From Oceaniglobus indicus (GTDB lineage: Bacteria; Pseudomonadota; Alphaproteobacteria; Rhodobacterales; Rhodobacteraceae), in the NCBI RefSeq assembly GCF_002751875.1, contig NZ_NMZM01000005.1, positions 248,001 to 312,000 of the forward strand: a stretch of DNA of 64,000 bases. Reading direction: 5' to 3'. Positions 9,728-18,214 of this stretch are shown piece by piece. Positions within the stretch are counted from its first letter, which is position 1, and each line of letters opens with the position of its first letter. Under the pieces are notes generated by a model that was not told the DNA's origin, did not search any database, and worked only from the letters and a program-made list of their open reading frames with translations. Both the position numbers and the translations under genes were made by a program.

Positions 9728-9814
9728 TGGTGCGGTCGAGAAGACTCGAACTTCCACTCCGGTTAAGGAACAGCGACCTCAACGCTGCGCGTCTACCAAT
9801 TCCGCCACGACCGC
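9728..9814 (-). tRNA. tRNA-Leu (GAG)
   Basis: Type II tRNA of 87 nt with encoded CCA. The acceptor stem GCGGUCG/CGACCGC is perfect. The anticodon stem CAGCG/CGCUG encloses the loop UUGAGGU (anticodon GAG). The long variable arm (UUCCUUAACCGGAGU) is diagnostic for Leu, and the T arm GGAAG-UUCGAGU-CUUCU is canonical. Confidence 0.97.
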
Positions 9815-9874
9815 ACTGTTCGGGCATGGCGGTCTTTAGATCAGGCTCGCTGCGATGTGAAGCCCCTAATTTCC

Positions 9875-9911
9875 CGCGGCGCCACGTTCTGCATCGCAAC
9901 GTGGCGCCGCG
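9875..9911 (-). terminator. hairpin after the peptidoglycan-binding protein gene
   Basis: A perfect 14-bp inverted repeat (9875-9888 and 9898-9911) with a 9-nt loop begins 9 nt beyond the stop codon of the minus-strand gene at 9921-11291. It lacks a clear U-run, so it may work as a transcript-end stabiliser or an imperfect terminator that limits read-through into tRNA-Leu. Confidence 0.65.
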
Positions 9912-9920
9912 GCGCCAGCC

Positions 9921-11291
9921 TCAGGGATTGCTGACAAAGGTCGGCAGTGTCGCGGCCTTCTGCGCTGCGGGGCTGGCCGGCGTCGCCATCGCATCGTCAG
10001 CCCCGAGCCGTGCCGAGGCCTGGCGCAAAAGCTCGGTGCGTTCCGGCTGGCCCGGCGCGAAAACCGCGTTGGTCGCGGCCCCCTTGAGGCCGGTTTCATA
10101 CCACGATACCGCCAGGTCATCGCGGCGTGCCGTTCCGAACCCCTGGGCCAGGTGATGGCCCATCAGCTCGCCATAGCCGGCCTGCCCCAGGCTGACCAGG
10201 ATCAGCGCCGAGCCGATGGCCTGGTCCAGATCATCCACCCGGTATCCGACCGACAGACAGACCTTGGCGGTCGCGGCCAGATCCTGGGTCGAGATGCCGG
10301 TGCCCAGCACGAACGCCGACACATCGCGCACGACCGCGTCGCGATCCTTGACCGCAAGCGCGGCGACATGGGGGCGCATCTGTTCGCCGTAGACGGCGCA
10401 ATGCTGTGCGATCTGGTCCTGGGTCGCCGTCAGCCCCTGGGCCAGCTGTTCGCCGTCCGCGATCGCGTATGTGCGCGCCAGGCAGAACTGTTCATTCAGC
10501 GCGACGTTCGGATCGGTCATGGTGGCGAGTGTGGTGAAGCCGCCGTTGGTGCTGGTCAGCAGGCTGACGGTGTTGCAGTGCGACGCAAGCGAGGCCTTGG
10601 CGGACCCCGTATCACCGAAAAGATTGGTCAGCCCGCCCGGTTCGGTGGCGTTGGCCGCGCTCGCGCCCAGCGCCGTGACCGTCGTCGTGGTGGTGGTCAG
10701 GGTGGGTTGTGCGGTGGTGGTGGCAGCAGGGGGTGCGACCGGGGCGACGGCGACGGTCGTGTGCGGCGCGGCTGCGACGGTCGTGGTGCCTGCCATTTCG
10801 GCGCGATAGGTTTTCAACAGGCCCCGCACGCCATCGGGTGTCGCGGCGACCTGTTGCTGTGTTGCGAACCCGCCGGCCTGGGCGCGGTTGTAGGATGATA
10901 CCAGCAGATCCTGTTCAAAGCTGGAGAGATGACCGGTCACCGGATACCCCAGATACGCCTGATACTGCGACACGGCGTTGCGCGATTTGCGCCCCAACTG
11001 GCCGTCGACCGCCCCCGCATCGAACCCGAAGTAGTTCAGCGACGACTGGATTTGGCGGCCCTCCGCCGTGGCCGGGATCCGCGGGGCCGCCTTGCGATAG
11101 GTTTTCGTGGACTTGCGCTTGACATAGACCTTCTGGCGCTGGCTGTTGCGCACCGCCTGGTTGGTGACGGCGCCGCCGATGGCACCGAGGATCAGGCCGG
11201 CGGCGAAATCATTTCCGGCCATGGCCCGGCTTGGCGGGACAAGAGCGAGGGATGAAACGAGTGCGGTGGACAAAAGGATTTTCTGAAACAT
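9921..11291 (-). CDS. exported protein with peptidoglycan-binding domain
   Basis: A 456-residue protein with a signal peptide (MFQKILLSTALVSSLALVPP..AMA; start chosen at 11291 because the seven upstream codons are not signal-like). A glycine-rich segment (FAAGLILGAIGGAVTNQ) comes next, resembling glycine-zipper motifs. A PG_binding_1-type domain follows at about residues 70-110 (IQSSLNYFGFDAGAVDGQLGRKSRNAVSQYQ). The middle is Thr/Ala-rich low-complexity linker (poly-T run near residue 200). The C-terminal half is an unrecognised helical region with TPR-like helix pairs (YGELMGHHLAQGF, DDLAVSWYETGLKGAA). It probably acts at the cell wall; the precise job is unknown. Confidence 0.8.
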   Translation of the reverse strand: MFQKILLSTALVSSLALVPPSRAMAGNDFAAGLILGAIGGAVTNQAVRNSQRQKVYVKRKSTKTYRKAAPRIPATAEGRQIQSSLNYFGFDAGAVDGQLGRKSRNAVSQYQAYLGYPVTGHLSSFEQDLLVSSYNRAQAGGFATQQQVAATPDGVRGLLKTYRAEMAGTTTVAAAPHTTVAVAPVAPPAATTTAQPTLTTTTTTVTALGASAANATEPGGLTNLFGDTGSAKASLASHCNTVSLLTSTNGGFTTLATMTDPNVALNEQFCLARTYAIADGEQLAQGLTATQDQIAQHCAVYGEQMRPHVAALAVKDRDAVVRDVSAFVLGTGISTQDLAATAKVCLSVGYRVDDLDQAIGSALILVSLGQAGYGELMGHHLAQGFGTARRDDLAVSWYETGLKGAATNAVFAPGQPERTELLRQASARLGADDAMATPASPAAQKAATLPTFVSNP

Positions 11292-11437
11292 GGTGCGCTC
11301 CGCTGAATACAAGGCGTTGATGTGTCAACAGACTAGCACGGGAATCGCTTTGTGGCGTAGCCGGAAAAAAGGCGATATAGCGGAATCTCCCCTCGAATTG
11401 AGCCAACTGTCTGAGCTTGTGCAGGAAATACAGCCCC

Positions 11438-12094
11438 ATGGTCGAATGGATCACCACCGACACCCCTGTTGCCTATCCCGAGGCGCTCAGCCGGATGGAG
11501 CAGATCGTAGAAGGCATCCACGCCGGAACGGCCCCTGAAACGGTCTGGCTGCTGGAACACCCGCCGCTCTATACCGCCGGAACCAGCGCCGATCCTGCCG
11601 ACCTGACCGATCCCGACCGCTTTCCGGTCTACGAGGCGCGGCGCGGCGGCCAATACACCTATCACGGCCCGGGCCAGCGCGTCGCCTATGTGATGCTGGA
11701 CGTGGGGGCGCGGGGGCGCGATGTGCGCCGTTTCGTCAAACAACTCGAGACCTGGGTGATCGCCGCGCTGGCCGAGTTCAACGTGACCGGCCAGATCCGC
11801 GAGGGCCGGGTTGGCGTCTGGGTCGAGCGGCCCGAAAAAGCCCGCAGCCCCGACGGCGCCCTGCGCGAGGACAAGATCGCGGCCATCGGCATCAGGTTGC
11901 GCAAATGGATCAGCTTTCATGGCATTTCCATCAATGTCGAACCCGATCTGTCGCATTTCGACGGCATCGTGCCCTGCGGCATCCGCGACCACGGCGTGAC
12001 CAGCCTGGTCGACCTGGGCCTGCCGGTGACGATGAACGATCTTGATCTGGCGCTAAAACGCGGGTTCGACGAGGTTTTCGGCCAGTCCGGCTGA
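11438..12094 (+). CDS. lipB: lipoyl(octanoyl) transferase
   Basis: Transfers octanoate from acyl carrier protein to lipoyl domains, the first step of lipoate assembly. The 218-residue protein has the LipB signature [12 protein letters not shown] (residues 69-80), the catalytic Lys146 in [10 protein letters not shown] and the nucleophile Cys180 in IVPCGI. The ATG at 11438 gives [17 protein letters not shown]; an upstream in-frame ATG at 11417 would add seven atypical residues. It is transcribed away from the peptidoglycan-binding protein gene, with a 146-bp shared promoter region. Confidence 0.95.
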   Translation: MVEWITTDTPVAYPEALSRMEQIVEGIHAGTAPETVWLLEHPPLYTAGTSADPADLTDPDRFPVYEARRGGQYTYHGPGQRVAYVMLDVGARGRDVRRFVKQLETWVIAALAEFNVTGQIREGRVGVWVERPEKARSPDGALREDKIAAIGIRLRKWISFHGISINVEPDLSHFDGIVPCGIRDHGVTSLVDLGLPVTMNDLDLALKRGFDEVFGQSG

Positions 12095-12217
12095 TACCGA
12101 CCGATCGTCGATCCCGTCCCTGTCTCACCCCCACACCGCGCCCGGGCGCGCCCCGGTTGCGTGCGGTCACGCGCCCGGCTGGCGGCGGATTTTCTGCGTC
12201 GTGAAAAACCGGGTTGT

Positions 12218-12231
12218 ATTACCATAGTAAT
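12218..12231. promoter_or_regulatory. palindromic operator candidate upstream of the imelysin cluster
   Basis: ATTAC-CATA-GTAAT is a perfect 5-4-5 inverted repeat in an unusually A/T-rich patch, 110 bp before the first imelysin gene. A TATAAA-like sequence follows at 12241-12246. The cluster's content points to metal control, but this motif does not match the Irr, RirA/IscR (TGA-N9-TCA) or classical Fur boxes that I know, so the regulator is unidentified. Confidence 0.4.
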
Positions 12232-12340
12232 TTTGTCACCTATAAAGCCGTGCCGCAGAATGGCATCGGCCGGCCACGGCCGATCCGCCTGACCGACCGC
12301 CCGCACGCCATGCACCAGAACCGACAGAGAGACACGGATC

Positions 12341-13603
12341 ATGAACAAACTGACTGCCACCGCGCTTTGCGCCCTCTTGGCCACGCCGGCATTTGCCGTC
12401 GAAGAGGCGGATGTGCTGGCGACCTATACCGACATCGCCGCCGCCGCCTATGGCGACAGTCTGACGACCGCGAAACATCTGCGCGACACCGTGACCGCCT
12501 TTGTCAACGACCCTTCGGCCGAGGGGCTGCAGGCCGCGCGCACGGCATGGCTTCAGGCGCGTGTGCCCTATCAGCAGACCGAGGTTTACCGCTTCGGCAA
12601 CCCCATCGTTGACGACTGGGAGGGCCGGGTGAACGCCTGGCCCCTGGACGAAGGGTTGATCGATTACGTCGACGCCGCAGGCACCGCGCCGACACAAGCT
12701 TACGATAACAATCCGGCGGCCAACCTGAACGTCATCGCCAATCCCACCTTCACACTGTCGGGCAAACAGATCGATGCCACTCGGATCACGCCCGAACTGC
12801 TGGCCGAAACGCTGCACGAAGCGGGCGGCGCCGAGGCCAACGTCGCCACCGGCTATCACGCCATCGAATTCCTGCTCTGGGGCCAGGACATCGGCGCCTA
12901 TGATTCGACAGCCGGTCAGCGTCCGTGGACCGATTATGCGTCCGGCGACGCCTGCACCAACGACAACTGCGACCGGCGCGGCGCCTATCTTGTCGCGGCG
13001 GCCGATCTTCTGGTGTCCGATCTGGAATACATGGCGTCGGCCTGGGCCACCGGGGGCGAAGCGCGCCAGGCCGTGCTGGAAGATTCCGACGGCGTCGGCC
13101 GGATCCTCACCGGGATGGGCAGCCTGTCGTATGGCGAACAGGCCGGCGAGCGGATGCAGCTGGGCCTGTTGCTGAACGATCCCGAGGAAGAACACTCGTG
13201 CTTCTCGGACAACACCCACAATGACCACTTCTATGACGCGCTGGGCATCCGCAACGTGTTCAACGGCCGATACGTCGGACTTGGCGGCGAGGTGACATCG
13301 GGCGCCAGCCTGCGCGATCTGATTGCCGAAACCGACCCGGCCGTGGCCGACGCCCTGGGGGCCGCGCTGGACCACACGCAATTCAGGATGACCGAGATGA
13401 AAGTCGTGGCCGAAACCGGATTCCATTACGACATGATGCTGGACCCGGCAAACGAAGCGGGCGGTGCGCTGATTCAGGCGGCGATCGACGGGTTGATCGC
13501 GCAAACCCGCGAGATCGAGCGGGCGGTGAACACGCTGGGCCGCGATCAGATCGCCTTTGAAGGATCGGACAGCCTGGATGACCCGAACGCCGTGTTCGAA
13601 TAA
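12341..13603 (+). CDS. imelysin-family (IrpA-type) periplasmic iron-regulated protein
   Basis: A 420-residue exported protein with a clear signal peptide (MNKLTATALCALLATPAFA). It belongs to the imelysin/peptidase M75 family, including the conserved GxHxxE motif as Gly171-Tyr-His173-Ala-Ile-Glu176 in ATGYHAIEFLLWGQD. Family members (IrpA, ICMP, EfeO-like proteins) act in periplasmic iron uptake; protease activity is doubtful. It is the first gene of the iron cluster and is followed by a short G/C hairpin (13612-13630) before the DUF1111 gene, which could tune downstream expression. Confidence 0.9.
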   Translation: MNKLTATALCALLATPAFAVEEADVLATYTDIAAAAYGDSLTTAKHLRDTVTAFVNDPSAEGLQAARTAWLQARVPYQQTEVYRFGNPIVDDWEGRVNAWPLDEGLIDYVDAAGTAPTQAYDNNPAANLNVIANPTFTLSGKQIDATRITPELLAETLHEAGGAEANVATGYHAIEFLLWGQDIGAYDSTAGQRPWTDYASGDACTNDNCDRRGAYLVAAADLLVSDLEYMASAWATGGEARQAVLEDSDGVGRILTGMGSLSYGEQAGERMQLGLLLNDPEEEHSCFSDNTHNDHFYDALGIRNVFNGRYVGLGGEVTSGASLRDLIAETDPAVADALGAALDHTQFRMTEMKVVAETGFHYDMMLDPANEAGGALIQAAIDGLIAQTREIERAVNTLGRDQIAFEGSDSLDDPNAVFE

Positions 13604-13698
13604 CCGCGGCAGGGCGCGCTTTTCGCGCCCCCGATCCGTTGCATGATTGTCCGGGCGGCGCGATACGGTCGCGCCGCCCCGATGGATGGAGCCCCCCG

Positions 13699-15231
13699 AT
13701 GAGATACCTCCCCTTTGCCATTGCTGCCCTGATGGGGGCTGCGCCGGCTCTTGCGCAGGCGCCGCAGATCGGCGAACGGCACCTGGATGTCGTGCCGCGC
13801 ACCCCGGCCGAAGCCGCCCGGATCGCGACCGTCACCGCACCCACGACCGATTTCGCCGCGCCCGAACCGTTCGAGGCGAACCAGGGCGGCGCCGGCACGG
13901 TGCGGCGGCGCAGTGACGCACAGGCCTTCAGCCTGCCGAAATCCAACCTCAGCTTTGCACAGGGCGCCGAATTTTCCGTCGGCAACGGTTTGTTCGAACG
14001 GTTGTGGGTGACGGCGCCCGCCTCGACCATCGCGTCGGACGGGCTGGGGCCGATGTTCAACACCCGCTCGTGCCAGGATTGCCACATCAAGGATGGGCGC
14101 GGCCACGCCCCGGCCGGCCCCGACGACGATGCCGGATCGCTGGTGGTGCGGCTGGGCATTCCGCTGATGTCCGATCCGGCAACGCGCGCCGATCTGGAAC
14201 GCTATCTCGGCGCGGATCCCGATCCGGTCTATGGCCATCAATTCTCCGACAACGCGATTCCCGGGGTGGCGGCGGAAGGACAGGTCAGCGTCGAATGGAT
14301 CGAGGCCGAGACCGTCGATCTGCCCGGTGGCGAGCGCGTCACGCTGCGCCGGCCCCACTGGACGCTGCGCGATCTGGGTCACGGTCCGATGGACCCGGCG
14401 ACCCGGATCAGCCCGCGCGTCGCGCCGCAGATGATCGGCCTCGGCCTGGTCGAGGCAATTCCCGCCGACGACATCCTGGCCCACGCCGACCCCGACGATG
14501 AAGACGGCGACGGCATATCCGGGCGCGCGCACCTTGTGTGGTCGCCCGAATATCAGGCCGAAATGCTGGGCCGTTTCGGTGTGCGTGCCACCACCCCGAC
14601 CCTGCGTCAGCAGGCCGCCGATGCGTTCAACGCCGATATCGGCCTGGCCTCGCCCCTGCGTCCCGATCCGGCGGGCGATTGCACGCCGGCCCAGGCCGGC
14701 TGTCGCGATGCCCCACACGGCATGGACGACGAACAGGGCGGTTTCGAGGTCTCGCAGCAGAGCCTTGACCTCGTGACGTTCTACACACGCAACCTTGCGG
14801 TGCCGCGGCGCGACGCGGTGGACGATCCGCAGGTGCTGCGCGGCAAGCAGCTGTTTTACGAAGCGCGCTGCACCGCCTGCCATGTGCCGAAATTCGTGAC
14901 CCACCGCCTTGACGAAACCCGCGCCGAGGACAGTTTTCAACTTGTGTGGCCCTATTCCGATTTCCTGTTGCACGACATGGGACCGGGTCTGGCCGATGGC
15001 TTGCCCGCCGGACAGGCGGACGGGTCCGAATGGCGCACGGCACCGCTGTGGGGGATTGGATTGACGCAAGAGGTTTCGGGACACCGACAGTTCCTGCACG
15101 ACGGGCGGGCCCGATCGCTGAGCGAAGCCATCCTGTGGCACGGCGGCGAAGCCCAGGCCGCCCGCGACCATTTCGCCGCGCTGAACGCCGAGAACCGCGC
15201 CGCCATCATCGCCTTCCTGGAGTCCCTATGA
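13699..15231 (+). CDS. di-haem oxidoreductase, DUF1111 family
   Basis: A 510-residue periplasmic c-type cytochrome, often annotated as a putative thiol oxidoreductase. The start at 13699 begins a signal peptide (MRYLPFAIAALMGAAPALAQ); the longer upstream frame is not signal-like. Two haem-binding CXXCH motifs are present: CQDCH at residues 125-129 and CTACH at 391-395, as expected for DUF1111. The region ends with a cytochrome c-peroxidase-like fold (FLHDGRARSLSEAILWHGGEA). Its genomic pairing with imelysins suggests a redox step in iron acquisition, for example oxidation or reduction of iron at the periplasmic carrier; this is inference. Confidence 0.9.
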   Translation: MRYLPFAIAALMGAAPALAQAPQIGERHLDVVPRTPAEAARIATVTAPTTDFAAPEPFEANQGGAGTVRRRSDAQAFSLPKSNLSFAQGAEFSVGNGLFERLWVTAPASTIASDGLGPMFNTRSCQDCHIKDGRGHAPAGPDDDAGSLVVRLGIPLMSDPATRADLERYLGADPDPVYGHQFSDNAIPGVAAEGQVSVEWIEAETVDLPGGERVTLRRPHWTLRDLGHGPMDPATRISPRVAPQMIGLGLVEAIPADDILAHADPDDEDGDGISGRAHLVWSPEYQAEMLGRFGVRATTPTLRQQAADAFNADIGLASPLRPDPAGDCTPAQAGCRDAPHGMDDEQGGFEVSQQSLDLVTFYTRNLAVPRRDAVDDPQVLRGKQLFYEARCTACHVPKFVTHRLDETRAEDSFQLVWPYSDFLLHDMGPGLADGLPAGQADGSEWRTAPLWGIGLTQEVSGHRQFLHDGRARSLSEAILWHGGEAQAARDHFAALNAENRAAIIAFLESL

Positions 15232-16184
15232 AGCTGTTCGCGATCCTGCCCTGTGCCGTTGCCGTTCTGACCTCGCCTGCCGTGGCGGATGTGGATGCCG
15301 CGCTGGACCGCCATGTCCTGCCCCGAATCGACGATCTGGCCGCCGAAACCCGCGCCCTGGCCGACACGCCCTGCGACGCGGGCCAGTTGCGCGCCGCCTT
15401 CGACGATGCGGCGCTGGCGTGGTCGGCCGCGTCGCACCTGACCCTTGGCCCCGCCGAGGAAAACGGGCGCGCGCGCGCGATCCTGTTCTGGCCCGACGAA
15501 CGCGATTCGACGGGCCGCGGCCTGCGCCTGCTGATGCAACAGGGTGCCGACGCATGGACGCCCGACGCCATTGCGCGCGCTTCGGTCGCGGCGCGGGGCC
15601 TTGGCGCGCTTGAGCGTCTCATCCACGAGGACGACGCACAACCCTGCGCGCTGACCCTGGCGTTGAGCGATGATCTTGCCGCGACGGCGGCGGCCATCCG
15701 CGACGGTTGGCACGACGGCTTTGCCGACATGATGCGCACCCCCGGCGGCCCCGGCAACACCCGGTTCCTGACGGAAAGCGAGGCGGCGGCCGCCCTGTTC
15801 ACCGCGCTTCTTGCCGGGCTTGAATACACGGCCGATACCCGCCTGGGGCGCCCCCTGGGCACGTTCGACGATCCGCGCCCGGCGCGCGCCGAATACCGCC
15901 GGTCGGGGCTGTCGCTGGACAGCGTGCAGGCCGCCCTTGTCTCGCTGCGCGAGCTTGCGGCAACCTTGGCCGATGCGCCCCGGACGCTGGAGGCGCTGGA
16001 TCGCGCCATTGCCACCACCGAGGATCTGGACGATCCGGTGTTTGCCGGTGTCGCCGATCCGCAGGCGCGCTTTCGCGTCGAAACGCTCCAGACCGCCGTG
16101 CGCGAGGCCCGCAACATCGCCGCAACCGAAATCGGCGCCGCCCTGGGCGTCTCGGCCGGCTTCAATTCCGCGGATGGCGACTGA
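15228..16184 (+). CDS. second imelysin-family protein
   Basis: A 318-residue exported protein with a signal peptide (MKLFAILPCAVAVLTSPAVA). It is shorter than the first imelysin and I see no GxHxxE motif, but GLGALERLIHE and the C-terminal ISVAA..REARNIAATEIGAALGVSAGFNSADGD match the second imelysin of such clusters. It overlaps the DUF1111 stop codon (ATGA), and its own stop overlaps the DUF1513 start, so the three are translated together. The likely role is a periplasmic iron-handling partner of the first imelysin. Confidence 0.87.
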   Translation: MKLFAILPCAVAVLTSPAVADVDAALDRHVLPRIDDLAAETRALADTPCDAGQLRAAFDDAALAWSAASHLTLGPAEENGRARAILFWPDERDSTGRGLRLLMQQGADAWTPDAIARASVAARGLGALERLIHEDDAQPCALTLALSDDLAATAAAIRDGWHDGFADMMRTPGGPGNTRFLTESEAAAALFTALLAGLEYTADTRLGRPLGTFDDPRPARAEYRRSGLSLDSVQAALVSLRELAATLADAPRTLEALDRAIATTEDLDDPVFAGVADPQARFRVETLQTAVREARNIAATEIGAALGVSAGFNSADGD

Positions 16185-17224
16185 TGCTGTCACGCCGCCG
16201 CTTTCTCGTCGCCGGAGGGGCCGCCGCGGCGGTTCCGACACCGACCTGGGCCGATCTGGGCAAACCGGCGTTCCTGGCCGCCGCCCGCGAAGCCGACGGG
16301 GATTTCGCCCTGTTCGGCCTGGATGACACCGGTGCCCTCACGTTCCGCGTCCCGCTGCCCCAACGCGGACATGCGGCAGCGGCACATCCCCACCGCGCCG
16401 AGGCCGTGGCCTTTGCCCGCCGCCCCGGCACCTTCGCCCTGGTGATCGACTGCGCTTCGGGCCAGGTTCTGCACCGGCTTTCGGCGCCCGAGGGGCGGCA
16501 CTTCTACGGTCACGGCGTGTTCATCGACGACGGGCGCATCCTGGCCACCACCGAGAACGATTTCGCGACCGGCGATGGGCGCATCGGGTTCTGGGATGTG
16601 CGCGCCGGATACGCCCGACTGGATGAAATTCCATCGGGCGGGATCGGCCCGCACGAGATCATCCGCCTGTCGGACGACACCTTGGTGGTGGCCAACGGCG
16701 GGATCAGAACCCACCCCGACAGCGGGCGCGAAAAGCTGAACATCGATACCATACGCCCGAACCTGACATATATCCGGGCCGGGCAGGTGATCGAAACGGT
16801 CGAATTGTCCGACCCGAAACTGTCGATCCGCCATATCGCGGCCCATCCCGACGGCACCATCGCCATGGGCCTGCAATCTCAGCGCGACCCCGACGCTCCG
16901 GTGGCCTTGCTGGCTGTGCACCGGCGCGGCCGTCTGTTGCGAACCTTCGGCGCCGAGATGTCCGGGGTGTGCCGCGGGTATGTCGGATCGGTCGCATGGG
17001 CCGGCACGGGGCGGCGGATCGCGATCACCGCACCACGCGGAAACCGCGCCGCGATCCTGACCGACGACACGTTCGAAACGCTGCACCGGCCCGATATCTG
17101 CGGTGTGGCGATGACCCGCTCGGGGCTGGCGTTCACGGATGGCACCGGCGGCGTCCTGACCGATCACGGCGCACGAAAGCACCCCGTGGCCTGGGACAAC
17201 CACCTGGTCGCCCTGGCGGTGTGA
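16184..17224 (+). CDS. DUF1513 protein, predicted Tat-exported beta-propeller
   Basis: A 346-residue protein starting MLSRRRFLVAGGAAAAVPTP, a twin-arginine signal (SRRRFLVAG). Repeated blade-like strands with paired motifs (FYGHGVFIDDGRILATTEND, GIGPHEIIRLSDDTLVVANGG, IRHIAAHPDGTIAMGLQ) suggest a seven-bladed propeller. DUF1513 proteins regularly close imelysin-DUF1111-imelysin operons; their function is not defined. Tat export implies folding, perhaps with a cofactor, before transport. Its ATG overlaps the preceding stop by one base (TGATG). Confidence 0.87.
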   Translation: MLSRRRFLVAGGAAAAVPTPTWADLGKPAFLAAAREADGDFALFGLDDTGALTFRVPLPQRGHAAAAHPHRAEAVAFARRPGTFALVIDCASGQVLHRLSAPEGRHFYGHGVFIDDGRILATTENDFATGDGRIGFWDVRAGYARLDEIPSGGIGPHEIIRLSDDTLVVANGGIRTHPDSGREKLNIDTIRPNLTYIRAGQVIETVELSDPKLSIRHIAAHPDGTIAMGLQSQRDPDAPVALLAVHRRGRLLRTFGAEMSGVCRGYVGSVAWAGTGRRIAITAPRGNRAAILTDDTFETLHRPDICGVAMTRSGLAFTDGTGGVLTDHGARKHPVAWDNHLVALAV

Positions 17225-17323
17225 CTGAGTGGCTGGCGCCGAATCCCCCGCACATCGGGATCGGATCGCCCCGGCGCACAATCCAGCCGCGATAACAGGT
17301 CCGTCAATCGGGCCGAAATTATC

Positions 17324-17352
17324 TTGACTCTTTCTGTCGGAATAAAGAAACT
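17324..17352 (+). promoter_or_regulatory. hemP promoter with possible iron-responsive box
   Basis: TTGACT at 17324-17329 is a good -35 element in an A/T-rich patch upstream of hemP. It overlaps TGA-N9-TCG (17325-17339), one base away from the TGA-N9-TCA iron-Rhodo box that I recall for iron genes of Rhodobacterales. The -10 is poorly defined (around 17346-17352). The position 70-95 bp before hemP fits iron control. Confidence 0.4.
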
Positions 17353-17418
17353 CCACCCATCAAACGCCCAGCCAACCCGTAACGGGCAGCCCGGACAAAT
17401 GGATATGGAGGTCTGAAC

Positions 17419-17610
17419 ATGCCACCCGCCGCCGCCCTCGCGCCCGCCATGCGCCGCACCATGACACCAGAGCAACCCGAGGTCGCGACACCGCCGAAAC
17501 ACGACGCGCGCGACCTGATCGGTGCCGGTGTTCAGGCCCGCATCGAATTGGACGACAAGACATACTGGTTGCGCATCACCCGCGCGGGCAAGCTGATCCT
17601 GACCAAGTAG
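17419..17610 (+). CDS. hemP: hemin uptake protein HemP
   Basis: A 63-residue protein whose C-terminal 40 residues carry the HemP signature: ARDLIGAGVQARIELDDK followed by YWLRITRAGKLILTK. HemP is a small iron-responsive protein associated with haem uptake operons; in some alphaproteobacteria it activates haem receptor expression. No haem receptor or transporter gene is adjacent here. It sits directly after the imelysin/DUF1513 cluster but has its own promoter, so this is a composite iron/haem locus. A hairpin (17616-17650, 9-bp stem) follows. Confidence 0.9.
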   Translation: MPPAAALAPAMRRTMTPEQPEVATPPKHDARDLIGAGVQARIELDDKTYWLRITRAGKLILTK

Positions 17611-17668
17611 GCGCGCGACGGGGCACGTCTGGCGACGCGACGCCCCGTCGTTCAACAAGGCAAGGCCA

Positions 17669-17926
17669 ATGACCAAGACACCCAGCCCCTGCATCGATGT
17701 CTGCAAGTTCAAGCGAAACGGCCATTGCATCGGCTGTTCGATGACAAAGGCGCAGAAGTCGATGTTCAAGTCGCTGAAGAAAGACGCCCACAGGGTGGCT
17801 TTCATCGAAATGCTTGCGGCCCAGCAGGACAAGTTGGGCCGTTATGATCATTGGCGACTGGCCTATCGTCGCAAGCTTGCAAAGAAGAACGTCCAGCCGA
17901 TGGATTTCCTGCCCGACGCGGCCTGA
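17669..17926 (+). CDS. DUF1289 small cysteine-motif protein
   Basis: An 85-residue protein with the DUF1289 N-terminal pattern SPCIDVCKFKRNGHCIGCSMT: four cysteines spaced as a probable metal-binding knuckle (C-x3-C-x7-C-x2-C). The rest is basic and helical. Function unknown. It lies 58 bp after hemP on the same strand, beyond the hairpin, and may be a low-level read-through partner or independently expressed. Confidence 0.87.
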   Translation: MTKTPSPCIDVCKFKRNGHCIGCSMTKAQKSMFKSLKKDAHRVAFIEMLAAQQDKLGRYDHWRLAYRRKLAKKNVQPMDFLPDAA

Positions 17927-18115
17927 CCTGCTGCGCAACGGTCGGCCCTGAACGCCCGAAAGGCGGCGACCGGAACGACCGCACGCGTTACACCTTGCGA
18001 AGCAATCACTGCATCGGTTCCGCCCGGGACGTCTCGAAGCTTCGCCTTTTTTCGCGAATCCACCGCCGGATTTTGCGCATTCGCATTTTTTCCTTGCCTG
18101 CGGCAGGGTGCAACA

Positions 18116-18144
18116 TTGCCCCACCCCCTGATTGGCTTTAGAAC
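18116..18144 (+). promoter_or_regulatory. possible sigma70 promoter of ctaD
   Basis: TTGCCC (18116-18121), 17 bp, TAGAAC (18139-18144): four of six matches in each element, about 70 bp before the ctaD start. No better candidate is visible in the 288-bp gap. A zero-loop hairpin with a six-T run at 18035-18052 upstream may end the DUF1289 transcript. Confidence 0.3.
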
Positions 18145-18214
18145 GTTAGGAAGACCCTGCCGACTCCGCGTCGGCGGGCCAGCCAGATTTTACGGGAACC
18201 CAGGAGGCACCTAC

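Noticed and set aside
10680-10800. Short tandem repeat (ACC/GTC codons) in the peptidoglycan-binding protein gene
   Set aside because: It encodes the Thr/Ala linker of the protein and needs no separate repeat call.
18035-18052. CGAAGCTTCG plus T6 as a terminator
   Set aside because: A 10-bp palindrome without a loop can form only a weak hairpin; it is noted with the ctaD promoter but not listed as a terminator.
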